The notes: generated by a model from the letters alone, not told the origin. Shown: positions 43,242 through 53,184, numbered from the stretch's first letter. The stretch is DNA of 64,000 nt from Streptomyces griseiscabiei (GCF_020010925.1 NZ_JAGJBZ010000002.1:3410001-3474000); one strand, 5' to 3'. A program made the numbers and translations.

Positions 43242-44255
43242 CTACGTCGTAGGTGCTCCGGCGGTCGACTCCCGCCAGACGATCCGGAAGAGGGAGTCCT
43301 CGTTCACTTCGGGTGACTCGCCCCTCAGTCCCGCGATCAGCTTGGTCATGGCTCTGCCGCCGACTCGCTCGAGGTCCACGTCGACCGTGGTCAAAGACGG
43401 GGTCATGAACTGTCCGAGCTCGGCGTTGTCCCAACCGGTCACGCTGATGTCGCCCGGCACGCTCCAGCCGCGGGCCAGCGCGCCCCGGACGACGCCGGCG
43501 GCCACGAGATCGTTGGCCGCGATCACGGCGGTCGGCCACGATCCCTTCGGCAGCGACCGGATCGCCTCGATGCCGGACTCGCCCGACCAGTCGCCGTCGA
43601 AGACGCCCATGGATTCGAGACCGAGACGTTCGACCGTGTCCAGGTAGCTCTGCTTGCGTGCCCTCGCGGAAGCGAACGCCGCGTCACCCGCGACATGGAG
43701 GAACCGCGCGTGGCCGAGCGACGCGAGGTGCTCGACCATCCGGATCACCGGGGCGCCGTCGGCCAGTTCACCGATGCCGCGCATGTCGTCGTCGAGGTCG
43801 GCGGAGATCACCACGACCGTTCTCTGCTGCAACCTCGCTTCCGCCGTGGGGAGCGCGGGGGCGAGGCAGAGGATGCCCTCGTACTGTCCGGAGTCGGCCA
43901 TCTCCAGCAGTCGTTCGCTCCTCGCCTCCACACCGCCCGCGGCACTCACCACGTCGGTGAAGTACCCCGCCGACTGCGCCGTCGAGCTGGCTCCCGCCAG
44001 CATGCGTGAGGGGTTGAAGGTCATGGCCGGCATGAGGATGGCCAGGCGGCCGGTCTTCCGGGTGCGCATGGACCGTGCCACCAGGTTGGGGCGGTAGTCG
44101 AGCTGCCGGACAGCGCTCTCGACGCGCTCCACGGTCGCGGGCTTCAGCCCGCCGTTGAAACGCAGATACCGCGACACCGTCTGGGGTGACACACCGGCGA
44201 GTCGCGCCACATCGGTGATCGTCGGTCGCCGTCGCGCCGTGCCAGCGCCGTCCAT
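43242..44255 (-). CDS. LacI-family sugar-responsive repressor
   Basis: The 337-aa protein has an N-terminal LacI HTH (TITDVARLAGVSPQTVSRYL, hinge NGGLKPATVERVESAVRQLD) and a periplasmic-binding-like effector domain (about 65-335; TAVIAANDLVAAGVVRGAL, VTGWDNAE). It is divergent from the ABC importer operon across a promoter with a LacI-type operator, so it should repress that operon and possibly itself until the sugar is present. Confidence 0.9.
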   Translation of the reverse strand: MDGAGTARRRPTITDVARLAGVSPQTVSRYLRFNGGLKPATVERVESAVRQLDYRPNLVARSMRTRKTGRLAILMPAMTFNPSRMLAGASSTAQSAGYFTDVVSAAGGVEARSERLLEMADSGQYEGILCLAPALPTAEARLQQRTVVVISADLDDDMRGIGELADGAPVIRMVEHLASLGHARFLHVAGDAAFASARARKQSYLDTVERLGLESMGVFDGDWSGESGIEAIRSLPKGSWPTAVIAANDLVAAGVVRGALARGWSVPGDISVTGWDNAELGQFMTPSLTTVDVDLERVGGRAMTKLIAGLRGESPEVNEDSLFRIVWRESTAGAPTT

Positions 44256-44308
44256 CCGCTTCCCCCACCCTTTCGCCGGAACTCACTGAAGCCAGAGCCT
44301 ACACACTC

Positions 44309-44368
44309 TTGACGCAAAAAGAGATCGTTCACTATCGTCCCTGCCAGCCCGGAAGTGAACGTTAACTT
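44309..44368 (+). promoter_or_regulatory. Promoter and LacI-type operator of the sugar operon
   Basis: TTGACG (44309-44314) lies 18 bp before TATCGT, a plausible -35/-10 pair. Downstream, AAGTGAACGTTAACTT (44353-44368) is an almost perfect palindrome centred on CG, typical of LacI-family operators. GTTCACT inside the promoter spacer resembles a half site. Confidence 0.6.
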
Positions 44369-44446
44369 TTTGGCAGGCGCGGGACCCGGGGGACGGGGTC
44401 CGCACCACATTCAGTGTGCCGATGCCGCCACCTAGGGAGCAGTGCC

Positions 44447-45367
44447 GTGAGCTCCATCAACGAATTACGCCGGCTGCGGGGGTCCCGACGGGGAGCCCGA
44501 CAGCAGAACAAGGCGGCGTTCCTCTTCCTCCTGCCCTGGTTCGTCGGGCTCTTCGGGATCACGCTCGGCCCGATGCTGGCCTCGCTCTACCTCAGCTTCA
44601 CCAAGTACAACCTCCTCCAGCCGCCGCAGTTCAGCGGGCTGGACAACTGGACGCGCATGCTGGGCGACGAACGACTGCACACGTCGCTCCAGGTGACCTT
44701 CACCTATGTCCTGGTCTCCGTACCGCTGCAACTCGCCCTGGCCCTGGCGCTGGCCCTGCTGCTGGACAGGGGAGTGCGGGGACTGTCCTTCTACCGCTCC
44801 GCCTTCTATCTGCCGTCCCTGATCGGGGGCAGCGTCGCGATCGCCGTGCTGTGGCGCACGATCTTCGGCACGACCGGCCTGGTGAACAAGGGTCTCGGCG
44901 TGTTCGGTGTGGAAGGGCAGGGCTGGATCTCGGAACCCGGCACCGCGCTGTCGACCCTCATCGTGCTGAACGTCTGGACGTTCGGCTCCCCGATGGTGAT
45001 CTTCCTGGCCGGTCTGCGGCAGATCCCGGCCTCCTTCTACGAGGCGGCCTCGGTCGACGGCGCGACACGGTGGCGGCAGTTCCGCAGCATCACCGTGCCG
45101 ATGCTGACGCCCATCATCTTCTTCAACCTGGTGCTGCAGATCATCCACGCCTTCCAGACGTTCACCCAGGCCTTCGTGGTCTCGGGCGGCACGGGAGGCC
45201 CCGCCGACTCCACGCTCTTCTATTCGCTCTACCTCTACCAGCGGGGCTTCGGCCAGTTCGACATGGGCTACGCCTCCGCGCTTGCCTGGCTCCTGCTCCT
45301 CATCGTGGCGGTCTTCACCGCCATCAACTTCTGGGCCTCGAAGTACTGGGTGTTCTACGATGACTGA
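44447..45367 (+). CDS. Sugar ABC transporter permease (MalF-type)
   Basis: A 306-aa protein with six predicted helices and the EAA loop YEAASVDGATRWRQFRSITV. The N terminus FLFLLPWFVGLFGITLGPML is typical of carbohydrate uptake class 1 permeases. GTG 44447 has AGGGAG upstream. It overlaps the second permease by 8 bp. The operon has no ATPase gene; Streptomyces CUT1 importers usually share the MsiK ATPase. Confidence 0.9.
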   Translation: MSSINELRRLRGSRRGARQQNKAAFLFLLPWFVGLFGITLGPMLASLYLSFTKYNLLQPPQFSGLDNWTRMLGDERLHTSLQVTFTYVLVSVPLQLALALALALLLDRGVRGLSFYRSAFYLPSLIGGSVAIAVLWRTIFGTTGLVNKGLGVFGVEGQGWISEPGTALSTLIVLNVWTFGSPMVIFLAGLRQIPASFYEAASVDGATRWRQFRSITVPMLTPIIFFNLVLQIIHAFQTFTQAFVVSGGTGGPADSTLFYSLYLYQRGFGQFDMGYASALAWLLLLIVAVFTAINFWASKYWVFYDD

Positions 45368-46262
45368 CCGCACCGTGGCCAAGATCGGCACATTCGCCCC
45401 GCCTGTCGCCCGTACGCGCACGACAGGACCGACCCGGCGCCGAGTCCGCTCCCTGCTCAAGCACGCGGCGCTGATCGCCTGCGCCCTGCTGATGCTCTAC
45501 CCGGTCCTGTGGATGGTGGTCAGCTCGTTGCGTCCCAGCAACGAGATCTTCCGCAACGCGGGGATCGCCCTGACGGACCTGCGCGTGCAGAACTACTCCA
45601 ACGGCTGGGACGCCTTCGGCCGGCCGTTCAGCCACTACCTGGTCAACTCGCTGATCGTCGTGGTCGGCGCGATCATCGGGAACCTGCTGGCCTGCGCACT
45701 GGCCGCCTACGCCTTCGCCAGGCTGGAGTTCCGAGCCAAGCGCCTGTGGTTCGCCCTCATGCTCGTCACGATCATGCTGCCGATCCACGTACTCATCGTC
45801 CCGCAGTACGTCATGTACTCACAGCTGGGCTGGGTCAACACGTTCCTCCCGCTGATCGTGCCGAAGTTCCTGGCGACCGACGCCTTCTTCATCTTCCTCA
45901 TGGTCCAGTTCATCCGCGGCATCCCCCGCGAACTCGACGAGGCGGCCACGATCGACGGCGCGGGGCAGGGGCGGATCTTCTTCCGGATCATCCTGCCGCT
46001 GATGATCCCCGCCCTGGCCACCACCGCCATCTTCACGTTCATCTGGACCTGGAACGACTTCTACACCCAGCTCATCTATCTGACCGATCCGGACAAGTAC
46101 ACGACCCCCATCGCGCTGCGGGCGCTGGTCGACCAGCAGAGCGCGACCGACTGGGGTTCGGTGTTCTCCATGAGCGTGATGACGCTCGTCCCCGTCTTCC
46201 TCGTCTTCCTTTTCGGGCAGCGGTTCCTGCTGCGCGGAATCGCCACCACCGGCGGCAAGTAG
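45360..46262 (+). CDS. Sugar ABC transporter permease (MalG-type)
   Basis: A 300-aa six-helix permease with N-terminal MLYPVLWMVVSSLRPSNEIF and the EAA loop ELDEAATIDGAGQGRIFFRI. It partners the MalF-type protein. Start ATG 45360 overlaps the upstream gene. Confidence 0.9.
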   Translation: MTDRTVAKIGTFAPPVARTRTTGPTRRRVRSLLKHAALIACALLMLYPVLWMVVSSLRPSNEIFRNAGIALTDLRVQNYSNGWDAFGRPFSHYLVNSLIVVVGAIIGNLLACALAAYAFARLEFRAKRLWFALMLVTIMLPIHVLIVPQYVMYSQLGWVNTFLPLIVPKFLATDAFFIFLMVQFIRGIPRELDEAATIDGAGQGRIFFRIILPLMIPALATTAIFTFIWTWNDFYTQLIYLTDPDKYTTPIALRALVDQQSATDWGSVFSMSVMTLVPVFLVFLFGQRFLLRGIATTGGK

Positions 46263-46370
46263 CCACCACGTCGGGGCGAGCCGGCGATGCCCCGCTCGCG
46301 AGCCGCAGCGCCACACCGTCGCCCCACCTCGCACAGCCGCAGCACACCGCGCCACGCCAAGGAGACACCC

Positions 46371-47693
46371 ATGAACGGCAGACCCGTCAGACCCGCCAGA
46401 CCCGTCGGACGACTCGCGCTCGCCTCGGTGGCCGCGCTCTCACTGACGCTGACCGCCTGCGCCGGCGGCAGCGCCGGCCCGGTCGACAAGCTCGGCGACA
46501 AGCCGGTCACCATCAGCATCGACTGGTGGGGAGACGCGAACCGCGCCAAGGCCACCAACGAGGTCATCGACGCGTTCGAGAAGAAGCACCCCAACATCAC
46601 GGTCAAGGGCCAGTACAAGGACTGGACCGGCTACTGGGACGCCCTCGCCACGACGACCGCGGCCAATGACTCGCCCGACGTGATCCAGATGGACGAGCTC
46701 TACCTCGCGTCGTACGCGAACCGCGGCGCGCTCTACGACGTCAGCCAGGCGGGGAAGCTTCTGGACACCTCGCGGTTCGCCGAGGAGGCCCTCGCCACCG
46801 GTCAGGTCGACGGCAAGCAGTACGCGCTGCCCATCGGTGTCACCGCCCTGGCCATCGTCGTGAACACGGATCTGTTCAAGAAGTACGGGGTGCCGCTCCC
46901 CGACGACAAGACCTGGACGTGGGACGACTACACCAAGATCGCCGAGGAACTGACGGACAAGAGCGGCGGAAAGATCCGCGGCGCCTCCGGCACTCCCGGC
47001 TTCGACGCCGGCACGCTCAAGTACTGGGCCCGGCAAGAGGGAGGCAGCGTCTTCGACAAGGACGGCACAGTCACCCTGAAGCCCGAAGTGCTCGTCGGCA
47101 TGTGGGACTTCGCCATGAACCTCATGTCCTCCGGCGGCGGCATCAGCGCCTCGGCCATGGTCGAGGACCAGACCGCGGGTCTCGCCGGTGCCAGCCTCGC
47201 GACCCGCAAGTCCGCCATGGCCCCGGCCTACAACACCCAGATCACCGCGCTGCGGCAGGCGTCGGGGGCCAACCTGAAGCTGCTGCAGATGCCGCATGCC
47301 GGTACCGCCGAGGCCAACTTCTTCAAGCCCTCCATGTACTGGTCGGTCTCCAGCCAGACCGAACACCCCGCCGAGGCAGCGGCGTTCGTCGACTTCCTGC
47401 TCAACACCGACGCGGCGGCCGACATCCTCCGTACGGAGCGCGGAATTCCCGCGAACAAGGACGTCCTGGAGCATCTGAGCCCGAGCCTCTCGGGGACCGA
47501 CAAGGCGGCGGCCGAGTACTCGAACGCCGTCACGGTGGGCGACGCGCCGGTCGTGACCCCCAATGGTGCCAGCGGGATCGAGACCATGCTCCAGCGCTAC
47601 AGCCAGCAGGTCTATTTCAAGAAGACCTCGCCCGAAGCCGCCGCGAAGGCCTTCATCAAGGAACTGCAGGGCGAGATCGACGCCGCCAAGTGA
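46371..47693 (+). CDS. Sugar ABC transporter substrate-binding lipoprotein
   Basis: The 440-aa lipoprotein has lipobox LTAC with Cys30. Its type II binding fold shows VTISIDWWGDANRAKATNEV, NITVKGQYKDWTGYWDALAT, SPDVIQMDELYLASYANRG and a late YWSVSSQTEHPAEAAAFVDF hinge motif. The tryptophan-rich N-terminal strand suits stacking on a glycan. GGAGACACCC precedes ATG 46371. Confidence 0.9.
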   Translation: MNGRPVRPARPVGRLALASVAALSLTLTACAGGSAGPVDKLGDKPVTISIDWWGDANRAKATNEVIDAFEKKHPNITVKGQYKDWTGYWDALATTTAANDSPDVIQMDELYLASYANRGALYDVSQAGKLLDTSRFAEEALATGQVDGKQYALPIGVTALAIVVNTDLFKKYGVPLPDDKTWTWDDYTKIAEELTDKSGGKIRGASGTPGFDAGTLKYWARQEGGSVFDKDGTVTLKPEVLVGMWDFAMNLMSSGGGISASAMVEDQTAGLAGASLATRKSAMAPAYNTQITALRQASGANLKLLQMPHAGTAEANFFKPSMYWSVSSQTEHPAEAAAFVDFLLNTDAAADILRTERGIPANKDVLEHLSPSLSGTDKAAAEYSNAVTVGDAPVVTPNGASGIETMLQRYSQQVYFKKTSPEAAAKAFIKELQGEIDAAK

Positions 47694-47785
47694 CCTTCTC
47701 CCGCCGGGGGCTGCCGCCGCTGACCGCGGCCCCCGGGCAGAGCCCCGCCGAGCGCGGACGGAATCCAAGGAGAGAGAAAGCACCC

Positions 47786-48901
47786 ATGTCCACCTCCCGG
47801 CGCCCCTACCGTGTGGCCATCATCGGCACCGGCGGCATCGCCCAGGCACACGCCGACGCCCTCACCGCGCTCTCCGACCGGGTGAGCCTGATCGCCGTCG
47901 CCGACGTCGACCCCGCTCGCGCCGCAGAGTTCACCGCCCGCAACTCCGTACCGAACGTCTACAGCGACCCCCAGGCGCTGCTCGACAACGAACAGCTGGA
48001 CCTCGCGCACATCTGTACACCGCCCGAGACCCACTCGACGCTCGCCGTCCTGGCGATGCGAGCCGGTGCCGACGCCCTGGTGGAGAAGCCCACGGCACTG
48101 AGCCTGCGCGAGATGGACCGGCTGGCCGCGGTGGAGGAGGAGACCGGGCAGCGGGTCCTGACCGTCTTCCAGCACCGCTTCGGCGCGGCAGCCGCCCGGC
48201 TGCGCCGGCTGGTCGGTGACGGCGCGCTGGGCCGGCCGCTGGTCGCCACGTGCGAGACCCTGTGGTACCGGCCCGACGAGTACTTCGACGTGCCGTGGCG
48301 CGGACGCTGGGACATCGAGGGAGGCGGCCCCACCATGGGGCACGGCATCCACCAGTTCGACCTGCTCCTGTCGATTCTCGGCCCCTGGTCCGAGGTCACC
48401 TCGCTGGCCGGCCGCCTGGCCCGGCCGACGGACACCGAGGACGTCTCGGTCGCCGCGGTCCGGTTCGCCAACGGAGCCCTGGCCACGATCGTCAACTCCC
48501 TGCTGTCGCCCCGGGAGACCTCGCGGCTGCGTCTCGACTTCCAGTACGCGACCGTCGAACTGGAGCACCTCTACGGCTACCGCGAGGAGCACTGGAGGTT
48601 CACCCCGCTGGCCGGCCACGAGGAACTCGCGGCCCTGTGGGCTCCCGGCGACGAGCCGGACGTCACCAGCGGCCACGCGCTTCAGATCGAAGCCGTCCTC
48701 GACGCCTTGGACGTCGGCGAGGCGCCCGGTGTCTCGCTGGCCGACGCGCGCCGCACCCTGGACCTGGCCGCCGCGACCTACGCCTCGGCCTTCCGCAAAG
48801 CCCCGGTCGCCGCGGGTGAGTTGACCCCCGACGACCCCTTCACGCTCAGCATGGACGGCGGCGCCGTGCCGTGGGAAGCGGTCAAGGAGGCCCTCGTATG
48901 A
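47786..48901 (+). CDS. Gfo/Idh/MocA-family oxidoreductase
   Basis: The 371-aa NAD(P)-dependent dehydrogenase has Rossmann motif VAIIGTGGIAQAHADAL, the EKPTALSLREMDRL motif with the conserved Lys, and a C-terminal alpha/beta domain whose GHGIHQFDLLLSILG carries the usual catalytic His. It likely oxidises or epimerises the sugar brought in by the ABC system. Overlaps the PmoA-like gene by ATGA. Confidence 0.88.
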   Translation: MSTSRRPYRVAIIGTGGIAQAHADALTALSDRVSLIAVADVDPARAAEFTARNSVPNVYSDPQALLDNEQLDLAHICTPPETHSTLAVLAMRAGADALVEKPTALSLREMDRLAAVEEETGQRVLTVFQHRFGAAAARLRRLVGDGALGRPLVATCETLWYRPDEYFDVPWRGRWDIEGGGPTMGHGIHQFDLLLSILGPWSEVTSLAGRLARPTDTEDVSVAAVRFANGALATIVNSLLSPRETSRLRLDFQYATVELEHLYGYREEHWRFTPLAGHEELAALWAPGDEPDVTSGHALQIEAVLDALDVGEAPGVSLADARRTLDLAAATYASAFRKAPVAAGELTPDDPFTLSMDGGAVPWEAVKEALV

Positions 48902-49836
48902 ACGCCCTCGACCTACGTCACGACGTCGGTACCTCCGTCACCGTCCGGGACGGCGACACGGAGCTGCTGCGCTACGTGTACCGGCCGGACACCGTCCGAC
49001 TGGAGTCCCCCAAGCCGTACATCGACCCCCTGCGTACCCGGGCCGGCCATGTGGTCAGCCTGTTCCGCCCGCACGACCACGTCTGGCACAAGGGCATCGC
49101 CTGGTCCCTGCCGCACGTCGGCGAGGAGAACTTCTGGGGCGGCCCGACGTACGTCCACGGGCGGTTCTACGTCCAGCTGGAGAACAACGGGACGCAGGCG
49201 CACCGCCGGATCGTCACCCTGGAACGGGAGGACGGCACGGCGACCTTCAGCCACGACCTGGACTGGATCACGCAGGCCGGAGCCCTGTTCCTCACGGAGC
49301 GCAGGACGCTGCGGGCGCACCTGATCTCCCCGCAGGTCTGGGTGCTGACGTTCGAGACACGGATGACGAACGTCTCCGGAGCGGATGTCGCGATCGGGTC
49401 CCCGACCACGAAGGGACGCGAGAACGCCGGCTACGGCGGCCTGTTCTGGCGGGGCCCCCGCTCGTTCACGGGCGGCCGGTTCGTGACCGAGGAGGGCCTG
49501 GGAGGCGACGAGGTCCGGGGACGGCGGCTGCCGTGGATGGGTTTCGAGGGCCGTCACGACGTGACGGCCGAGCAGTCGCTCGTGCTCATGGTCGACGACA
49601 CGGCCAACCCCAACCACCCGCCCCAATGGTTCGCCCGGACCGAGGAGTTCGCCTGTCTGAACCCGGCACCGTTCTTCAGCGAGGAGCTGACCGTCGCGCA
49701 TGGCGCCACCGTGCGCTTCCGCTACGGCGTCGCCGTGGCCGACACGGACGCGAGCGCGGCGCCCGAGATCGCCGACGCGGTACGCCGGATACTCACCCGC
49801 TCCGAGACACCCGTCATCGCCGGGGAACCCGTATAG
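48898..49836 (+). CDS. PmoA-like (DUF6807) protein
   Basis: The 312-aa protein has YIDPLRTRAGHVVSLFRPHD followed by HVWHKGIAWSLPHVGEENFW, the hallmark of the PmoA-like family, which often accompanies Gfo/Idh dehydrogenases and glycoside hydrolases in sugar-utilisation loci. The fold resembles galactose-mutarotase-like beta sandwiches; activity unproven. Coupled to the upstream dehydrogenase (ATGA). Confidence 0.8.
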   Translation: MNALDLRHDVGTSVTVRDGDTELLRYVYRPDTVRLESPKPYIDPLRTRAGHVVSLFRPHDHVWHKGIAWSLPHVGEENFWGGPTYVHGRFYVQLENNGTQAHRRIVTLEREDGTATFSHDLDWITQAGALFLTERRTLRAHLISPQVWVLTFETRMTNVSGADVAIGSPTTKGRENAGYGGLFWRGPRSFTGGRFVTEEGLGGDEVRGRRLPWMGFEGRHDVTAEQSLVLMVDDTANPNHPPQWFARTEEFACLNPAPFFSEELTVAHGATVRFRYGVAVADTDASAAPEIADAVRRILTRSETPVIAGEPV

Positions 49837-49855
49837 GAGCGCGGGAACGCCGATC

Positions 49856-49881
49856 GAGGTGCCGGGAGGGCCCGGCATCTC
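49856..49881. terminator. Hairpin after the PmoA-like gene
   Basis: GAGGTGCCGGG and CCCGGCATCTC form an 11-bp stem (one G-T) around AGGG, 20 bp after the stop; it may end or attenuate the operon before the cupin gene. Confidence 0.6.
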
Positions 49882-49993
49882 GCTCGCTCCCGAGGAGCCC
49901 GTTCTCAGGACTCCGCCGCCGACGCCCATGCCTGAGCATCGTGAGTCCTCCTCACCCAGTCGCCCCGTGCACCCTCGCGGAAAGGTTCTCATC

Positions 49994-50752
49994 GTGACCG
50001 GTCGTCCCGGCCCGCTCCCCGACTTTCCCGGCTCGGTGGGCCTGAGCCGGCTGAGCGTCTATCCGTGGCCCACCGCCGACGACGCCCACGGCGGCACCCC
50101 GCACATGCACCTCGCGTGCGACGAGTGCTACGTCGTCGTCGGTGGCCGAGGCCGGCTCGAAACGCTCGGCAACCAGGGCCACCAGGTCACGCCGCTCGCT
50201 CCGGGGGACGTCGTCTGGTTCACCCCCGGCACCATCCACCGCGCCGTCAACGACGGCGACCTGCGGGTCCTCGTCGTGATGCAGAACAGCGGCCTGCCGG
50301 AGGCCGGCGACGCCGTGATGACGTTCCCGCCCGAGTACCTCACCCCGCGGACCTACCCGGCCACCGCGTCCGTGCTGGACGGCGACGGCCGGGCCGACGC
50401 GGACCGGGCCAGGGCCCGCCGGGATCTGGCCCTGGAGGGATTCGCCGAACTCACCCGCCAGTGGCGGCGCGGCAACCGAGCCGCCTACGAGGACTTCTGC
50501 CGGGCGGCCGCCGCCGTCGTCCGTCCCCGCCTCGCGGCCTGGCAGGAGACCGTCCAGGCCGGCCCGCTCGCCTCCGCGCAGCGGAGCCTGCGGCAGATCG
50601 GCGCCCTGACCGACGGCGACTGGAGTCATCTGCTCGCCGCCGAGGTCACGCGTATCGCCCAGCCCGAAGAACAGTCGCTGGGCATGTGCGGCTACCTCCA
50701 CGCCTACGACCCCATCCGCAGAGCGGGGGGAACCCCCACACCCCACCCATAG
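49994..50752 (+). CDS. Cupin-domain protein with C-terminal helical domain
   Basis: The 252-aa protein has a cupin barrel (about 10-110): the metal-binding HMHLACDECYVVVGG with two His and Glu/Asp, then GDVVWFTPGTIHRAVN with the distal His. A helical region follows (about 130-240) with no recognised family. GTG 49994 is supported by AAAGG eight nt upstream. It probably isomerises, oxidises or senses a sugar intermediate of this locus. Confidence 0.75.
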   Translation: MTGRPGPLPDFPGSVGLSRLSVYPWPTADDAHGGTPHMHLACDECYVVVGGRGRLETLGNQGHQVTPLAPGDVVWFTPGTIHRAVNDGDLRVLVVMQNSGLPEAGDAVMTFPPEYLTPRTYPATASVLDGDGRADADRARARRDLALEGFAELTRQWRRGNRAAYEDFCRAAAAVVRPRLAAWQETVQAGPLASAQRSLRQIGALTDGDWSHLLAAEVTRIAQPEEQSLGMCGYLHAYDPIRRAGGTPTPHP

Positions 50753-50790
50753 GCCCTGACTGGACAAAGATGTCGCAGAGAGGAAGAGAA

Positions 50791-53184
50791 GTGAGGGAAA
50801 GTCAACGAACGAGAGTTCACCGACTTGTGGTGACCGTCGGCGTGCTGCTGCTCGCGCTGGTGGCCGGCCCCCTGGTCGGCACGCCTCGTGCGGAAGCCGC
50901 GGTCACATCGACGACGGTCACGTTCAAACAGACCACGACCGTCCGGGGGACACCCGACCTGACCTACTACGAATGCCCCGCCGGGAAGCAGTGGGACTTC
51001 TACCCCAGCCTCGCGTGGGGCCCGGACGGATGCTCCTTCGAAATCTCCTTCACCGGCCACACGGTGGAGCTGTTCGGACGGACACGGACGGGGCACGGCT
51101 CAGGAAACGTGTTCGTCGACGGCACCCAGGTCGGCACCGTCGACTACGGCGCACCGACGAACAACACCACACGGCTGCTCTTCACCAAGGCCGGTCTGTC
51201 CGACACCACCCACACCCTGCGCGTGGTGGTCGCGGGCCAGGGCATCGACCACTCCTCGGCGGTCTTCGAAAGGGGCACCCCCGACGGGCCGGACGCTCTC
51301 GACCTTCTGTACGCCCAGGTCCGCGATCACAAGAAAGCGGACCACACGTCGGCCAGTTGGGCTCCCTTCGCCTCCGCCCTCGCCGCGGCGCAGGTGTTCG
51401 TCGACCACGACACCGGCACCCAGGCCGAGCGCGACGCCGCGGAAAGCCGCCTGAGGTCGGCGTCCAAGGGCCTGGTCCAGGTCAGCGGTCTCCGCGGCAT
51501 CCTCGCGGACTACGGAACCCGCACGGCCGCGTCGTACACGAGCGCGTCCTGGCAGCCCTTCGCCGCCGCGCGCTCCACCGCGTCCGCCGTGGCGGCCGAC
51601 TCGCACGCGTCGGCAAGCGAGGTCGTCGCCGCGAAGAACGGCCTGCTGTCCGCGGCGGCCTCACTGGTGACCGTGTCCTCGGGCGAGTTCACCCCGATCA
51701 GGAACGACACCTTCTGGACCGACACCGACGGAAACCCGATCTACTCCCAGGGCGGCGGCGTCTTCCGGTTCGGCGACACCTACTACTGGTACGGCGTCCA
51801 CTACGCCGGGGCCGAGACCTACGCGGCCGACCCGAGGGCGAGAACGACCAACACCACCTTCGTCTCCATCCCGGTGTACTCGTCGAAGGACCTGTCCCGC
51901 TGGAAGTACGAGGGCGATGTCGCGTCCGCCGGCACGCCCCTGCGCATCCCCGCGTCCCTGGGCGCCGGGTTCGCGCAGATGTCCAGCCTGGCCGACGCGT
52001 CGTGGCTGGGCCGCCTGGGCGTCTCGTACAGCGAGAACACCGGCAAGTTCGTGCTGTCGATCCAGATGAACGAGACCAAGTTCCCGGATCCGGCCGGACA
52101 GAACGGCGTGCTCTTCCTGCAGGGCGACTCACCGACCGGCAGCTTCGGGTTCGCGAACATCCAGCGCCAGATCACCAATGTGCCGACCATCTCGACGGGC
52201 GACCAGACGGTCTTCACGGACGACGACGGCAAGGACTACCTGGTCTTCGCCAACAGCCGCGGACGCGGCGGCGCCTACGTGTCCGCGCTCGCCGGCGCGG
52301 ACAACCTGTCGGTCGAACCGGCGGTACGGGTCGGCTTCAACGCCGCCGGGCGCGAGGGCAACGCGATGTTCCGGATCGGCGACTCGTACTATCTGGCGGC
52401 GTCGGACCTCCACGGCTGGAACGCCTCCGCGACCCATGTCCTCAGGTCGCAGACCTCCGCCATCCAGGGCGCGTACGGTTCTGAGTTCGTCCTTCCCGGC
52501 ACGGAGTCCGACTACAGCCACGTGACCCAGACCGGATTCTTCATCAAGGTCCAGGGCACCAAGAACGACCTTGTCATCTACAGCGGCGACCGCTGGGCCG
52601 ACTTCGCCGGGAACGGCATCGGCTACAACCAGTGGATGCCGATCACGGGTTCCGGGGACGACCTTCGGTTCCACTCCCTCAGCGACTGGCAGCTGAACGC
52701 GGTGACGGGGGAGTGGAAGGTGGGCAGGAAGAACAACTACGCCCTCAATCCGCACTTCGAGGCCGACCGGGTCGCCGTCTCGCCGGTCCAGGGGTGGACC
52801 TACTCGGGGAACACGTCCGCGATCGTCAACCAGGCCGACACGAGCGGACGCGTCGGCAACTTCCATCTGGCGTTCACCGGTTCCGCGCAGTTCTCGGCGG
52901 GCGCCTCCCAGGACGTCACCCTTCCGGACGGCGTCTACGACCTGACCGCGGCCGTCCGCAACGGGGTGACCGGTTCCGGCGCATCCGCCACCATGTCCGT
53001 CACGTCCGACGGAAGGACGACCTCGGCCGACCTGAAGCAGCAGGGCTCCACCTGGAGCCAGGTCACGATCCCGGACGTGCGGGTGTCCGGCGGGACGGCC
53101 CGGATCAGCTTCTCCGCCACCGACGTGCCGGGAGGCCAATGGCTCAACATCGACGACATCTCCCTGGTCGCAGCCGACTCCTGA
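50791..53184 (+). CDS. Secreted GH43-like glycoside hydrolase with FIVAR-like repeats and CBM
   Basis: About 797 aa: signal peptide (1-37, ending AEAAV), a beta-sandwich domain (about 40-165), two related helical FIVAR-like repeats (about 168-232 and 235-300; TSASWAPFASALAAAQ and TSASWQPFAAARSTAS), a five-bladed propeller of GH43 type (about 305-660; FWTDTDGNPIYSQGGGVFRF, YYWYGVHYAG) and a C-terminal carbohydrate-binding-like sandwich (about 665-797). It should cut the polysaccharide whose product the ABC system imports. GTG 50791 has AGGAAG just upstream; ATG 50770 is an alternative. Confidence 0.82.
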   Translation: MRESQRTRVHRLVVTVGVLLLALVAGPLVGTPRAEAAVTSTTVTFKQTTTVRGTPDLTYYECPAGKQWDFYPSLAWGPDGCSFEISFTGHTVELFGRTRTGHGSGNVFVDGTQVGTVDYGAPTNNTTRLLFTKAGLSDTTHTLRVVVAGQGIDHSSAVFERGTPDGPDALDLLYAQVRDHKKADHTSASWAPFASALAAAQVFVDHDTGTQAERDAAESRLRSASKGLVQVSGLRGILADYGTRTAASYTSASWQPFAAARSTASAVAADSHASASEVVAAKNGLLSAAASLVTVSSGEFTPIRNDTFWTDTDGNPIYSQGGGVFRFGDTYYWYGVHYAGAETYAADPRARTTNTTFVSIPVYSSKDLSRWKYEGDVASAGTPLRIPASLGAGFAQMSSLADASWLGRLGVSYSENTGKFVLSIQMNETKFPDPAGQNGVLFLQGDSPTGSFGFANIQRQITNVPTISTGDQTVFTDDDGKDYLVFANSRGRGGAYVSALAGADNLSVEPAVRVGFNAAGREGNAMFRIGDSYYLAASDLHGWNASATHVLRSQTSAIQGAYGSEFVLPGTESDYSHVTQTGFFIKVQGTKNDLVIYSGDRWADFAGNGIGYNQWMPITGSGDDLRFHSLSDWQLNAVTGEWKVGRKNNYALNPHFEADRVAVSPVQGWTYSGNTSAIVNQADTSGRVGNFHLAFTGSAQFSAGASQDVTLPDGVYDLTAAVRNGVTGSGASATMSVTSDGRTTSADLKQQGSTWSQVTIPDVRVSGGTARISFSATDVPGGQWLNIDDISLVAADS

